A stretch of 47,154 bases of DNA from Mycolicibacterium chlorophenolicum (lineage in GTDB: Bacteria > Actinomycetota > Actinomycetes > Mycobacteriales > Mycobacteriaceae). The translations under genes and the position numbers were made by a program. Positions 14,666 through 22,160 of this stretch are shown here, piece after piece; positions within the stretch are counted from its first letter, which is position 1; the number at the start of each line of letters is the position of its first letter. The stretch covers positions 9,159 through 56,312 of the forward strand of contig NZ_JYNL01000072.1 in the NCBI RefSeq assembly GCF_001044235.1, in the 5' to 3' direction. The notes beneath the pieces are model-generated. The model ran no database searches. It was not told where the DNA came from and saw only the letters and a program-made list of their open reading frames with translations.

Positions 14666-16216
14666 ATGAGAATCAGTGAGTACGACTACGTGGTGGTCGG
14701 CGCCGGGTCAGCCGGGTGCGTGATCGCCGCCCGGCTGTCCGAAGATCCCGCAGTCCGGGTGCTGCTCCTGGAGTCCGGTCCGGCCGACACCAGGCCCGAC
14801 ATCGCCGCGCCGCCCGCCTGGCCGACCCTGTGGGGCACCGACGTCGACTACGCGTACGACACCGTCCCGCAACCGGGCACCGCCGGGCTCACCCACAACT
14901 GGCCCCGCGGGCACACACTCGGCGGCAGCAGCAGCATCAACGCCATGGTCTATCTGCGCGGCCACCCCAGCGACTACGACGGATGGGCTGCCGCGGGTTG
15001 CGCCGGGTGGGATCACGCATCGGTGCTGCCCCACTTCCGCCGCATGGAGACCGTACGCGGCGCGGATCCCCGATTCCGGGGTGTCGACGGCCCGATGCGC
15101 CCCGCACCCGCCGCTGAGGGGGTGGCCAATCCCCTCTCCCAGGTGTTCCTGGAGGCCGCACGGGATTCCGGTTTCCCTCTGACCGACGACTTCAACGGCG
15201 CCGAACCCGAGGGTGCCGGCTGGCATGATCTGTCGATCACCGGTGGAGCGCGGCAGAGCACGGCGGCCGCCTATCTGCACCCCGCGCGCAGTAGGGCGAA
15301 CCTGACGGTCATGACCGATGCGCGCGCCCGTCGCCTGCGGTTCGTCGGCAGCCATTGTGCCGGCGTCGATTACGTGCAGTACGGGCGTCGCATGACCGCC
15401 TACGCAGATGCTGAGGTGGTGGTCTCGGCCGGCGCCGTCGATTCGCCGCGGTTGCTGTTGCTCTCGGGCATCGGGCCCGCCGCCGAACTGTTCGACGTCG
15501 GCATCGGCGTCATCCACGACCTTCCCGGGGTCGGTCGCAATCTGCACGACCATCCGCTCTGCGGCGTCGTCTACGAAGCGGCACAGGCCATTCCGGCCGG
15601 GAAGACCAACCACGCCGAGACGTCGCTGCTGTGGCGCAGCGACGTCACGCTCCCCGGCCCCGACATGCAGCTCATGTTCATCCACGTGCCGTTCCACCCG
15701 CCGCACCTGACCGCGCCGCCGAACAGCTTCACCCTGGCGGTCGCGACGGTGCCGGACGCGCGTGGATCCCTGCGGCTCGCCGGACCGGATCCTGCGACAC
15801 CACCGCTGATCGATCCGAACTACCTCGGCGTGGAGTCCGACGTACGGCGCATGCTCCACGGGCTCGAGGTCGCCCGCGAGATCGCCGCCGCCGCGCCGTT
15901 CACGCCCTGGCGGGCGCGGGAGGTGCTTCCCGGACCCGACGTCACCGATGAGGCCGCGCTGCGGGCATTCCTGGCCCGCGGCACCGGCACCTACTACCAC
16001 CCGGTCGGCACGTGTGCGATGGGCACGGACCCGGACGCGGTGGTCGGGCCCGATCTGCGTGTCCACGGGCTGACCGGTGTGCGGGTGGCCGATGCGTCGA
16101 TCATGCCCCGGATCCTGCCGGTCAACACGAATGCGGCGGCCATCATGATCGGCGAGAAGGCCGTCGACCTCCTCCGCCGCCCGGACGGGCGACAGACGGT
16201 GCGCCGGCAATTCTGA
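14666..16216 (+). CDS. GMC-family FAD-dependent oxidoreductase (choline dehydrogenase-like)
   Basis: 516-residue flavoprotein that oxidises a primary or secondary alcohol. The FAD-binding GAGSAGCVIAARLSE (residues about 12-26) is at the amino end. GMC signature 1 is visible as RGHTLGGSSSINAMVYLRG and signature 2 as GAVDSPRLLLLSGIGP. The C-terminal active-site His is in TGTYYHPVGTCAMG, and the second FAD motif is in RVADASIMPRILPVNTNA. Length and motifs are complete. The ATG at 14666 has GGAG 4-8 bp upstream; the frame is open further up but overlaps the SnoaL-like gene out of frame. The substrate is unknown. No betaine or choline genes are nearby, so a choline role is not supported by context. 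Confidence 0.92.
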   Translation: MRISEYDYVVVGAGSAGCVIAARLSEDPAVRVLLLESGPADTRPDIAAPPAWPTLWGTDVDYAYDTVPQPGTAGLTHNWPRGHTLGGSSSINAMVYLRGHPSDYDGWAAAGCAGWDHASVLPHFRRMETVRGADPRFRGVDGPMRPAPAAEGVANPLSQVFLEAARDSGFPLTDDFNGAEPEGAGWHDLSITGGARQSTAAAYLHPARSRANLTVMTDARARRLRFVGSHCAGVDYVQYGRRMTAYADAEVVVSAGAVDSPRLLLLSGIGPAAELFDVGIGVIHDLPGVGRNLHDHPLCGVVYEAAQAIPAGKTNHAETSLLWRSDVTLPGPDMQLMFIHVPFHPPHLTAPPNSFTLAVATVPDARGSLRLAGPDPATPPLIDPNYLGVESDVRRMLHGLEVAREIAAAAPFTPWRAREVLPGPDVTDEAALRAFLARGTGTYYHPVGTCAMGTDPDAVVGPDLRVHGLTGVRVADASIMPRILPVNTNAAAIMIGEKAVDLLRRPDGRQTVRRQF

Positions 16217-16268
16217 CGTCCTCGTCATAGACGTTTGACGCGCCGCGCCGACGGCAACGCCCCCGGTC

Positions 16269-17234
16269 ATGATCATGAAGCGCTGGCAGTTCTCGCTGGT
16301 CACCTGCGTCGCGGGCGCATGTCTCGCGTTCGGTGTCGGCGCCGGCATCGCGGCGGCCGACAGCGGCGCGTCCGGCGAGGGTGCGTCGTCGAGTCAGGCC
16401 GCCGAGCGCGGTCCCGCGTCGGAGACACGTGAGGCGCCGGCGCGCCCCCAACGGTCGGTCAGGAAGTCATCGGACGCCGCGGAACGCACGCCGCTGTTCC
16501 GTCCGCGCGCCGAGAGGCAGGAGCCGGAGACGCCGGACGCAAAGCCCGACCGGAAGTCCGCGACCACACAGAAGCCCCTGTGGCGCTGGAAGGCCAGGAC
16601 CACAGCGACGTCCGAAGCAACTGACGAGGCGACACCAGAGCGGGCGACGGCCACGACACGCGACCGTTCGCCCGGCCCGGTCGCGACAGCGATGCTCGGC
16701 GCGCTGTCCACCCTGAGCGGTGCGGCGCGGCCCGCAGCGGCCCCGCAGCCACCGGTCACGGTGCCGTCGGTCGACGTCGATCGGTACCTCGGCACCTGGT
16801 ACGAGGTAGGCAGCGTCAAGCAGTTCTTCTCCCTCGGACTGGTGAACACCAAGGCCGAGTACAGCCGCAACACCGACGGGTCCATCAAGGTCGTCAACTC
16901 CGGCAACTACTTCTTCGACCGGGGCCCGAAGTCGAGTATCAACGGCGCCGCGCTGCCCGTCGACGACACCAACGCCAAGCTCAACGTGGCGTTCTTCGGG
17001 CGGCAGCCCTCGGCAACGCCACCCGGCAACTACTGGGTCGTCGACCTGGGATCGGACTACGACTACGCGATCGTCACCGACCCGACCGGACGGAGCGGCT
17101 TCATCCTCAGCCGCACGCCGACCGTGACCGCTGAGCAGTACAAGGCCCTCGTCGCCCAGGCCAAGGCTGACGGTGTGCGCGGCTGGATCACGAAGACCCG
17201 GCAGCCCGGCGCCAGGAGCACCGCGCTGGCCTGA
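16269..17234 (+). CDS. Secreted lipocalin with Arg/Thr-rich linker
   Basis: 321-residue exported protein. The signal peptide contains SLVTCVAGACLAFGVGAGIA and is cut near AAADSG. A basic Arg/Thr/Ser linker (about 35-135) and a short helix (PGPVATAMLGALSTLSG) lead to a Blc-type lipocalin domain (about 165-310) starting at DVDRYLGTWYEVGSVKQFF. The GxW motif of lipocalins is the GTW here, and later strands include SGNYFFDRGP and NYWVVDL. Lipocalins bind lipids or other hydrophobic ligands. The protein is homologous along its whole length to the outer parts of the hydrolase-lipocalin fusion at 19484-21331. The start lies in a 12-bp palindrome (TCATGATCATGA, 16267-16278); ATG at 16275 is an alternative. 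No ribosome site is evident. Confidence 0.88.
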   Translation: MIMKRWQFSLVTCVAGACLAFGVGAGIAAADSGASGEGASSSQAAERGPASETREAPARPQRSVRKSSDAAERTPLFRPRAERQEPETPDAKPDRKSATTQKPLWRWKARTTATSEATDEATPERATATTRDRSPGPVATAMLGALSTLSGAARPAAAPQPPVTVPSVDVDRYLGTWYEVGSVKQFFSLGLVNTKAEYSRNTDGSIKVVNSGNYFFDRGPKSSINGAALPVDDTNAKLNVAFFGRQPSATPPGNYWVVDLGSDYDYAIVTDPTGRSGFILSRTPTVTAEQYKALVAQAKADGVRGWITKTRQPGARSTALA

Positions 17235-17242
17235 CGGTCGGG

Positions 17243-18151
17243 TTACGAATCCGTTTGTCGTGCAGCCGTTTCCGCTCTGGTGATCGCCGCCTGCACACCG
17301 CGGTTGTGCAGCAGCACGTCGTCCATCACCGACGTGGTCAGGGACCGCATCGCCAGCAACGGGCGCACCCAGCCCGGTGCACTGACCCGTGCCGCGCGCC
17401 GCTCGATCGCATCGAGCACCGCATCGGCTGCCGCGCCGACCGTCATCTCCTTGGTGAAGATGCCGGGCACCGCCCGGCGCACCGCTGCGGCAGCCTCGTC
17501 CGCGAACGCGTCGTTGGCCAGATCGGTGTCGATGAAACCGAGGTAGGCGATCCCGGCCGTCACCCCGTGCGGCGCCAGCTCGACCCGCAGCGCCCGCGCC
17601 AACTGCTCCACCCCGGCCTTGCTCACCGCATACGGCGCGGCCAGCACGCCGTTGAAGAACGCGTAGATCGAGCCGACGAGCAGCACGTGGCCGCGGCGCT
17701 CCAGCACGCTGGGCAGCGCGGCACGCACGGTCCGCCACTGCCCGAGCAGGTCGACCTCCACGGTGTGCTCGAAGGCATCCGGGGCGATGGTGGCCACGGT
17801 GTGTGACGGCGGGGCGATCCCGGCGTTGGCGACGATCACGTCGATGCCACCGAACGTGGCGATCGCATCGTCGGCGGCGCGTCGAAGATTCTCCGCCGAG
17901 GTCACGTCCGCCTCGAACGCAGCTGCGCCGGAACCGAGTTCGTCAGCGAGCACCTGCAGCGTCGCCAAGGTCCGCCCGACCAGCGCCACTCGGGCCCCGC
18001 GGGCGTGAGCGCGGCGCGCCGTCTCGGCGCCGAGCCCCCGTGCGGCACCGGTGATGAACAACACCTTGCCGTCGAGATCCATCCGCGGTGGCCGCGTCAC
18101 CACGCGGGCAGCGGTCCGGCCGGCCAACCGCACAGCGTCGTCGAGGAGCAC
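17243..18151 (-). CDS. Short-chain dehydrogenase/reductase
   Basis: 302-residue NAD(P)-dependent oxidoreductase of the classical SDR family. The cofactor loop is FITGAARGLGAETARR, IVANAGIAPP is the NAG motif, and the catalytic Ser, Tyr and Lys are in VGSIYAFFNGVLAAPYAVSKAG. A C-terminal extension (VSAPGWVRPLLAMRSLTTS) resembles those in mycobacterial SDRs that act on lipid-like substrates. I chose the GTG at 18151 (VLLDDAVRLAGRTAARVV) because the frame upstream is Pro/Gly-rich and uncharacteristic; a later start at the Met before DLDGKVLFITG is possible. It is convergent with the lipocalin gene (8 bp gap) and divergent from GH16. Substrate unknown. Confidence 0.88.
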   Translation of the reverse strand: MLLDDAVRLAGRTAARVVTRPPRMDLDGKVLFITGAARGLGAETARRAHARGARVALVGRTLATLQVLADELGSGAAAFEADVTSAENLRRAADDAIATFGGIDVIVANAGIAPPSHTVATIAPDAFEHTVEVDLLGQWRTVRAALPSVLERRGHVLLVGSIYAFFNGVLAAPYAVSKAGVEQLARALRVELAPHGVTAGIAYLGFIDTDLANDAFADEAAAAVRRAVPGIFTKEMTVGAAADAVLDAIERRAARVSAPGWVRPLLAMRSLTTSVMDDVLLHNRGVQAAITRAETAARQTDS

Positions 18152-18278
18152 GGGTCCGAAGGTAGCCGTTCGGGACGGGCCCGAAACCGGTATCGCCGAC
18201 CGAGGACCCCCGGCCCGGCGCGACACGCCGCACCCGGCCGGATGGCAGGAAGGGCGACCGCCCCCGGCCGGCATCATT

Positions 18279-18284
18279 TATCGT
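18279..18284 (+). promoter_or_regulatory. -10 element of a probable leaderless promoter (GH16 gene)
   Basis: TATCGT fits TANNNT and ends exactly 6 nt before the GTG at 18291. No ribosome site precedes that start. The spacing decides the start codon: GTG 18291 rather than the ATG three codons later. Confidence 0.5.
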
Positions 18285-18290
18285 CGTGCC

Positions 18291-19172
18291 GTGCCAGAAA
18301 TGGATCGTCGCCACCTGATGTTCATGTTCGGTTTGGGCGCGGCGGCTGCTGCGCTGCCCGCCGCGACGGCCCATGCCCAACCGGTGCCCGGCGACATCCC
18401 CCCGGTTCCGGCACCCCCCGGGGCGGCAGCGCCTCCGACGGCCGACGCCGGCCCGGTGTTCCTGTTCCAGGAAGAGTTCAACGGTCCCGCCGGCGCACCC
18501 CCCGACCCGGCGTGGTGGTTCATCGTCCCCGAGCGCGAAGTCATCAAGAACCCCGTCGAGTGGGACAAGCCCTACAACATGGGCCGCTACGTCACCGACC
18601 AGGAGCACGTCTTCCAGGACGGCAAGGGCAACCTGGTCATCCGGGCCACCCGCGGACCCGGCACCACGATCCAGGAGAAGTACGCGAGCGCCAAGATCAT
18701 CGGCAACTGGCGCGGCGGGGTCGGCACCACCTGGGAGGCCAGGATCAAGCTCGACTGCCTCACCGACGGCGCCTGGCCCGCGTTCTGGCTGCTCAACGAC
18801 AACCCGGTGCGCGGCGGTGAGGTCGACCTGGTCGAGTGGTACGGCAACAACGACTGGCCGTCCGGCACGACGGTGCACGCGCGACTGGACGGCACGTCCT
18901 TCGCCACCGATCGTCATCCCATCGACAACGCCTGGCACACGTGGCGGATGACGTGGCTGCCGACCGGCATGTACTTCTGGAAGGACTACCAGCCGGGGAT
19001 GGAGCCGTTCTTCACCGTGCCCGCGAACTCCATCGACGACTGGCCGTTCAACGACCCGGGCTACACCCTGGCGCCGGTGTTCAACATCGCCGTCGGCGGC
19101 TCGGGCGGTCGCGAGCCCGCGGGCGGGACGTATCCGGCGCAGATGCTCATCGACTGGATCCGGGTGTTCTGA
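18291..19172 (+). CDS. Tat-exported glycoside hydrolase family 16 protein (endo-beta-glucanase-like)
   Basis: 293-residue secreted enzyme. The amino end has a twin-arginine pattern (MDRRHLMFMFGLGAAAAALP) followed by an Ala-rich core cut near AHAQP, so folded export by Tat is likely. A Pro-rich segment precedes the GH16 jelly roll (about 60-290). The catalytic motif EVDLVEWYG at residues 177-182 matches E-x-D-x-(x)-E of GH16, with the nucleophile and acid/base Glu in place. Family members cleave beta-1,3 or beta-1,3/1,4 glucans, galactans or carrageenans; the pattern is closest to laminarinase-type enzymes. The preferred start follows a TATCGT -10 by 6 nt. It is followed by an 11-bp inverted repeat, a likely terminator. 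Confidence 0.92.
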   Translation: MPEMDRRHLMFMFGLGAAAAALPAATAHAQPVPGDIPPVPAPPGAAAPPTADAGPVFLFQEEFNGPAGAPPDPAWWFIVPEREVIKNPVEWDKPYNMGRYVTDQEHVFQDGKGNLVIRATRGPGTTIQEKYASAKIIGNWRGGVGTTWEARIKLDCLTDGAWPAFWLLNDNPVRGGEVDLVEWYGNNDWPSGTTVHARLDGTSFATDRHPIDNAWHTWRMTWLPTGMYFWKDYQPGMEPFFTVPANSIDDWPFNDPGYTLAPVFNIAVGGSGGREPAGGTYPAQMLIDWIRVF

Positions 19173-19187
19173 CCGCCCCACCTCTGC

Positions 19188-19228
19188 ACGTTCTGCACAC
19201 GAAGTGCGAGTAGCGGCGTGCAGAACGT
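19188..19228. terminator. Strong inverted repeat between convergent genes, probable bidirectional terminator
   Basis: ACGTTCTGCAC (19188-19198) and GTGCAGAACGT (19218-19228) are exact 11-bp reverse complements with a 19-nt loop. The element lies 15 bp after the GH16 stop and 41 bp from the end of the convergent DUF2256 gene, so it can serve both. There is no U-tract, as is usual in mycobacteria. Confidence 0.6.
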
Positions 19229-19269
19229 CGTGGGCTGAGGCTCCTGGGACAGGCCGGGTGACGGCGGGA

Positions 19270-19404
19270 TCAGCGGGCCGCGCCCCGGCAGCGCCGGGAG
19301 CAGTACACGATCTGGTCCCACTGCCCGCGCGACTTCCACTTCTTGCGGTTGTGGAAGGGCCTGCCACATACCGGGCAGATCTTCACCTCGCGCTGATCAG
19401 GCAT
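19270..19404 (-). CDS. DUF2256 mini-protein (44 aa, four-cysteine zinc-ribbon-like)
   Basis: Complete small gene: ATG at 19404, TGA at 19272-19270, with an AAGGGGA ribosome site immediately upstream. The product starts MPDQREVKICPVCGRPFHNR and ends with VYCSRRCRGAAR. It holds two Cys pairs (ICPVCGRPF and YCSRRC) around a Lys/Trp-rich centre (RKKWKSRGQWDQI). This is the pattern of the DUF2256 family, short conserved proteins probably folded round a zinc ion; their function is not established. It is easily missed because of its size. It is divergent from the hydrolase-lipocalin gene and convergent with GH16. Confidence 0.85.
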   Translation of the reverse strand: MPDQREVKICPVCGRPFHNRKKWKSRGQWDQIVYCSRRCRGAAR

Positions 19405-19471
19405 TCCCCTTTTTACGTGACGTGCCGCTGACGTTGTCGACAATTCGCTTCGCGGTTCGTCCGCGCACGGT

Positions 19472-19477
19472 TAGATT
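19472..19477 (+). promoter_or_regulatory. -10 element of a probable leaderless promoter (hydrolase-lipocalin gene)
   Basis: TAGATT fits TANNNT and ends exactly 6 nt before the GTG start at 19484, which has no ribosome site. A perfect 10-bp palindrome TTGTCGACAA lies upstream at 19434-19443, about where a regulator could act on this promoter or on the divergent DUF2256 gene. Confidence 0.5.
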
Positions 19478-19483
19478 CCGCAC

Positions 19484-21331
19484 GTGACGTCAAGACAGCG
19501 GGGTTACTGGTTCTTTGCCGCGGGTGCGGGCGCGTGCATCGCGCTCGGCGCCGGACACGGTGTCGCCGCCGCCGAGCCGGACGCCGGCGGCGACGACTCC
19601 CCGAGCCGGTCGGCCGACACCGACACGGCGCGCCCGACGCGGGACACCGCGGCCGACGAGAGCACCACGCGGGACACCGACCCCGCGACCGCCCCCACCT
19701 CGACCCGCGGACACGACGACGAACCCGACGACACCGAGGCGCAGGCCCCCCGCAAACCCCGCCACAAACTGTTCACCCTCCGGCACTCCGCCGAGGACAG
19801 CAGCGCCACTGACACCGACGAGGATCCGGCACCGAAGAAGACCACCGGCGCCGACCACCGGCGCACCCCGGGCCCGCTGGCCACCCTCGCGCTCAGTGCG
19901 ATGTCGTCGCTGGCCAAGCCCGAACGGCCCGACCCCGTCGACACCCCGCCGGTGCAGACGCTGTCGGCCCCCGCCGCCGACGTGGTCACCGGCGTCAAGA
20001 CCGGTCGCGCCACACTCGACATCCCGATCGGTGACAAGGGGCTCACCACGGGTGCCGACTGGTACTTCCCCACCCGGGCCGACGGTTCGGTGGACGCGAC
20101 GGGCGTGATCTACCTGCAGCACGGCTTCATGGGCCGCAAGTTCTTCTACTCCGCGCTGGCCAAGAACCTGTCGCAGCAGACCAACAGCATCGTCGTCGCC
20201 CCCAACCTGCCGTCGTTCCCGTCCCTGCGCTGCGGGGGCTGCTGGATCAACGGGGTGCCGACCCAGCAGGGCGTCGCCGCGCTGTTCCAAGGCGACGAGG
20301 AGGAACTGAAGGCGAGCGCCGCCGCGGCCGGGTTCGCCGGAGTCCTGCCGGCGGACTTCGTGCTCACCGGGCACTCCGCCGGTGGCGGACTGGCCGCCGC
20401 GGCCGCCGGCTACTACGCGGACGACCCGAACAAGGGCGGCACGCTGCGGGGCGTCGTGATGTTCGACGGTTTCGCGTTCGGCGGCGTCGTCCCCGACGCC
20501 CTGGACCGGCTGAGCGACCCGTTCATCCCCGTCTACCAGATCGCGGCGCCGCCCCAACTGGGCAACCTCTTCGGGGCCACCACCGCCGAGCTCGTCGCGG
20601 CGCGCCCCGACCGGTTCGTCGGAGTGACCCTGGCCAACGGTTCGCACGTCGACTCGCTGATCGGCGGCAACCCGATCGTCGACTTCTTCTCCCAACTGGT
20701 CACGCGGTTCTCACCGCCCGGGAACACCGCGGCGGTCTACACGCTGGCCGACGGGTGGATCAACGACCTGTACGCCGGGCTGGGGCCGCTCGACGGCAAC
20801 GGCATCTACGGCGCCCCCGACCAGTACATCGTCATGGGCGACACCGCTGCCGTGGTGCTCTCGCCGCCGCCGGTGGTGGACCTGGACTCCTACCTCGGCA
20901 CCTGGTACGAGGTGGGCAGCGTCAAGCAGTTCTTCTCGATCGGGCTGGTCAACACCAAGGCCGTCTACAGCCCCAACCCGGACGGGTCGATCAAGGTGGA
21001 GAACTCCGGCAACTACTTCTTCAACAACGGACCGCAGTCCACGATCGAAGGTGCGGCGCTGCCGGTGGATCCGTCGAACAACAAGCTCAACGTCACGTTC
21101 TTCGGCAAGCCGAAGGCCAACCCGCCGGGCAACTACTGGATCGTCGACCTGGACCCGGACTACCAGTGGGCCATCGTCAGCGACCCGACAGGGCTCTCCG
21201 GCTTCCTGCTCACCCGCGAGCAGACCGTGAGCGACGCGTTCTACCAGGAGCTGCTCGACCGCGCGTCGGTCTACGGAGTCCGCGGCCGGATCACCCCGAC
21301 GCGCCAGCCGAGCGCGGAGACCACGGTCTGA
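19484..21331 (+). CDS. Secreted alpha/beta-hydrolase fused to a C-terminal lipocalin
   Basis: 615 residues. The signal peptide contains GAGACIALGAGHGVAAAEP. A Thr/Asp/Arg-rich linker (about 30-140) ends in a short helix (PGPLATLALSAMSSLAK). An alpha/beta-hydrolase domain occupies about 165-455: the oxyanion region is in YLQHGFMGRKFFYSAL, the nucleophile elbow LTGHSAGGGLAAAAAGY is near residue 296, and a likely acid and His follow (VMFDGFAFGG, NGSHVDSLIGG). A lipocalin domain starts near residue 465 with DSYLGTWYEVGSVKQFFS. The signal peptide, linker helix and lipocalin match the shorter protein at 16269-17234, so the hydrolase looks inserted into a lipocalin precursor. A lipid hydrolase that passes its product to its own lipocalin is a reasonable inference. 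The last 41 bp overlap the convergent SDR gene. Confidence 0.88.
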   Translation: MTSRQRGYWFFAAGAGACIALGAGHGVAAAEPDAGGDDSPSRSADTDTARPTRDTAADESTTRDTDPATAPTSTRGHDDEPDDTEAQAPRKPRHKLFTLRHSAEDSSATDTDEDPAPKKTTGADHRRTPGPLATLALSAMSSLAKPERPDPVDTPPVQTLSAPAADVVTGVKTGRATLDIPIGDKGLTTGADWYFPTRADGSVDATGVIYLQHGFMGRKFFYSALAKNLSQQTNSIVVAPNLPSFPSLRCGGCWINGVPTQQGVAALFQGDEEELKASAAAAGFAGVLPADFVLTGHSAGGGLAAAAAGYYADDPNKGGTLRGVVMFDGFAFGGVVPDALDRLSDPFIPVYQIAAPPQLGNLFGATTAELVAARPDRFVGVTLANGSHVDSLIGGNPIVDFFSQLVTRFSPPGNTAAVYTLADGWINDLYAGLGPLDGNGIYGAPDQYIVMGDTAAVVLSPPPVVDLDSYLGTWYEVGSVKQFFSIGLVNTKAVYSPNPDGSIKVENSGNYFFNNGPQSTIEGAALPVDPSNNKLNVTFFGKPKANPPGNYWIVDLDPDYQWAIVSDPTGLSGFLLTREQTVSDAFYQELLDRASVYGVRGRITPTRQPSAETTV

Positions 21332-22160
21332 AGCGTCTGAAGTAGCTCACGAGGCCGTACGGTGGCACCGGGCTCGGCCAGTCCTCGGAGCGGAAGTAGG
21401 CGTCGGTTCCGCCGTCGACGACGAGGACACTGCCGCAGAGGAACTCGGCCGCATCGGACAGCATGAACACGGCCCAGTCCGCAAGCTGTCCGGCGTTGCC
21501 GAACCCGCCGGTCGGGACGGGGAAGGACCGCACGTACTTCGCCCGGTCCGGCGAGGACAGCTGCTCCTCCAGTAGGGGGGTCATGATGGCTCCCGGCGCC
21601 AACACGTTCATCCGTACACCAGCACCGGCCCAATCCGTGCTCACGGCGTGCCGCCGCACCCAGCGGCTCACGGCGATCTTCGACGCGGCGTACAGCAGCG
21701 CCGAGGCGTTCCGTCCGAAGTGCCGTACAGACCGCACCGCCTTGTCGGGGTCGGAAGCGAGGAGTGCCCGCACCGCGCGCCCCGGCACCAGCGGTGTGGT
21801 GGTCGCCGAGTTACTGCCGAAGACAACGACTTTCGCATGGCCGGTGGCGACCAATGCGGGGCGCCAGGCGTCCAGCAGGTCGACGACGCCGTAGACGTTG
21901 ACCTGTGCGATCGACCTCAGCCGGGCGGGTCCGGGGCCGGGGCCGACGCCGGCGGCCAGCACCGCGCCGTTCAACCGGGCGCCGCTCGCCGCGAGCACAC
22001 CGTCGGCGGCCGCCCGTCGGCCCGCCGCTGTCGACAGATCGGCCACGACGTCAGCGTTGTCGAGATCAACTCCGATCACGGTGTGGCCGGCGGCGCGCAG
22101 CCGGACCGCAGTCTCGAGGCCCATGCCCGAGGCCGAACCGGTGACGGCGTAGACACCCAT
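21291..22160 (-). CDS. Short-chain dehydrogenase/reductase (C-terminal variant)
   Basis: 289-residue SDR. The cofactor loop is VTGSASGMGLETAVRL. The usual NAG motif is replaced by VLAAGVG. The catalytic Ser is in VFGSNSATTTPLVPG, and Tyr and Lys are in YAASKIAVSRW. A non-standard insertion of about 30 residues (VRALLASDPDKAVRSVRHFG) separates Ser from Tyr. The end is LCGSVLVVDGGTDAYFRSEDWPSP, typical of 3-alpha-hydroxysteroid dehydrogenase/carbonyl reductase-like SDRs. The ATG at 22160 is adjacent to the WS/DGAT stop (TGAATG) with an AGAGGAG ribosome site, so the two are an operon. The 3' end overlaps the convergent hydrolase-lipocalin gene by 41 bp. Substrate unknown; a steroid or fatty-acyl substrate would fit the acyltransferase partner. 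Confidence 0.88.
   Translation of the reverse strand: MGVYAVTGSASGMGLETAVRLRAAGHTVIGVDLDNADVVADLSTAAGRRAAADGVLAASGARLNGAVLAAGVGPGPGPARLRSIAQVNVYGVVDLLDAWRPALVATGHAKVVVFGSNSATTTPLVPGRAVRALLASDPDKAVRSVRHFGRNASALLYAASKIAVSRWVRRHAVSTDWAGAGVRMNVLAPGAIMTPLLEEQLSSPDRAKYVRSFPVPTGGFGNAGQLADWAVFMLSDAAEFLCGSVLVVDGGTDAYFRSEDWPSPVPPYGLVSYFRRFRPWSPRSAGASG

Noticed and set aside
16267..16278. TCATGATCATGA palindrome at the lipocalin start as an operator
   Set aside because: The palindrome arises largely from the codons ATG ATC ATG and overlaps the coding start; no second copy is seen in the window.
14708..16348. 546-codon open frame antisense to the GMC oxidoreductase gene
   Set aside because: No recognisable domain and composition typical of antisense frames; the sense gene has complete GMC signatures.
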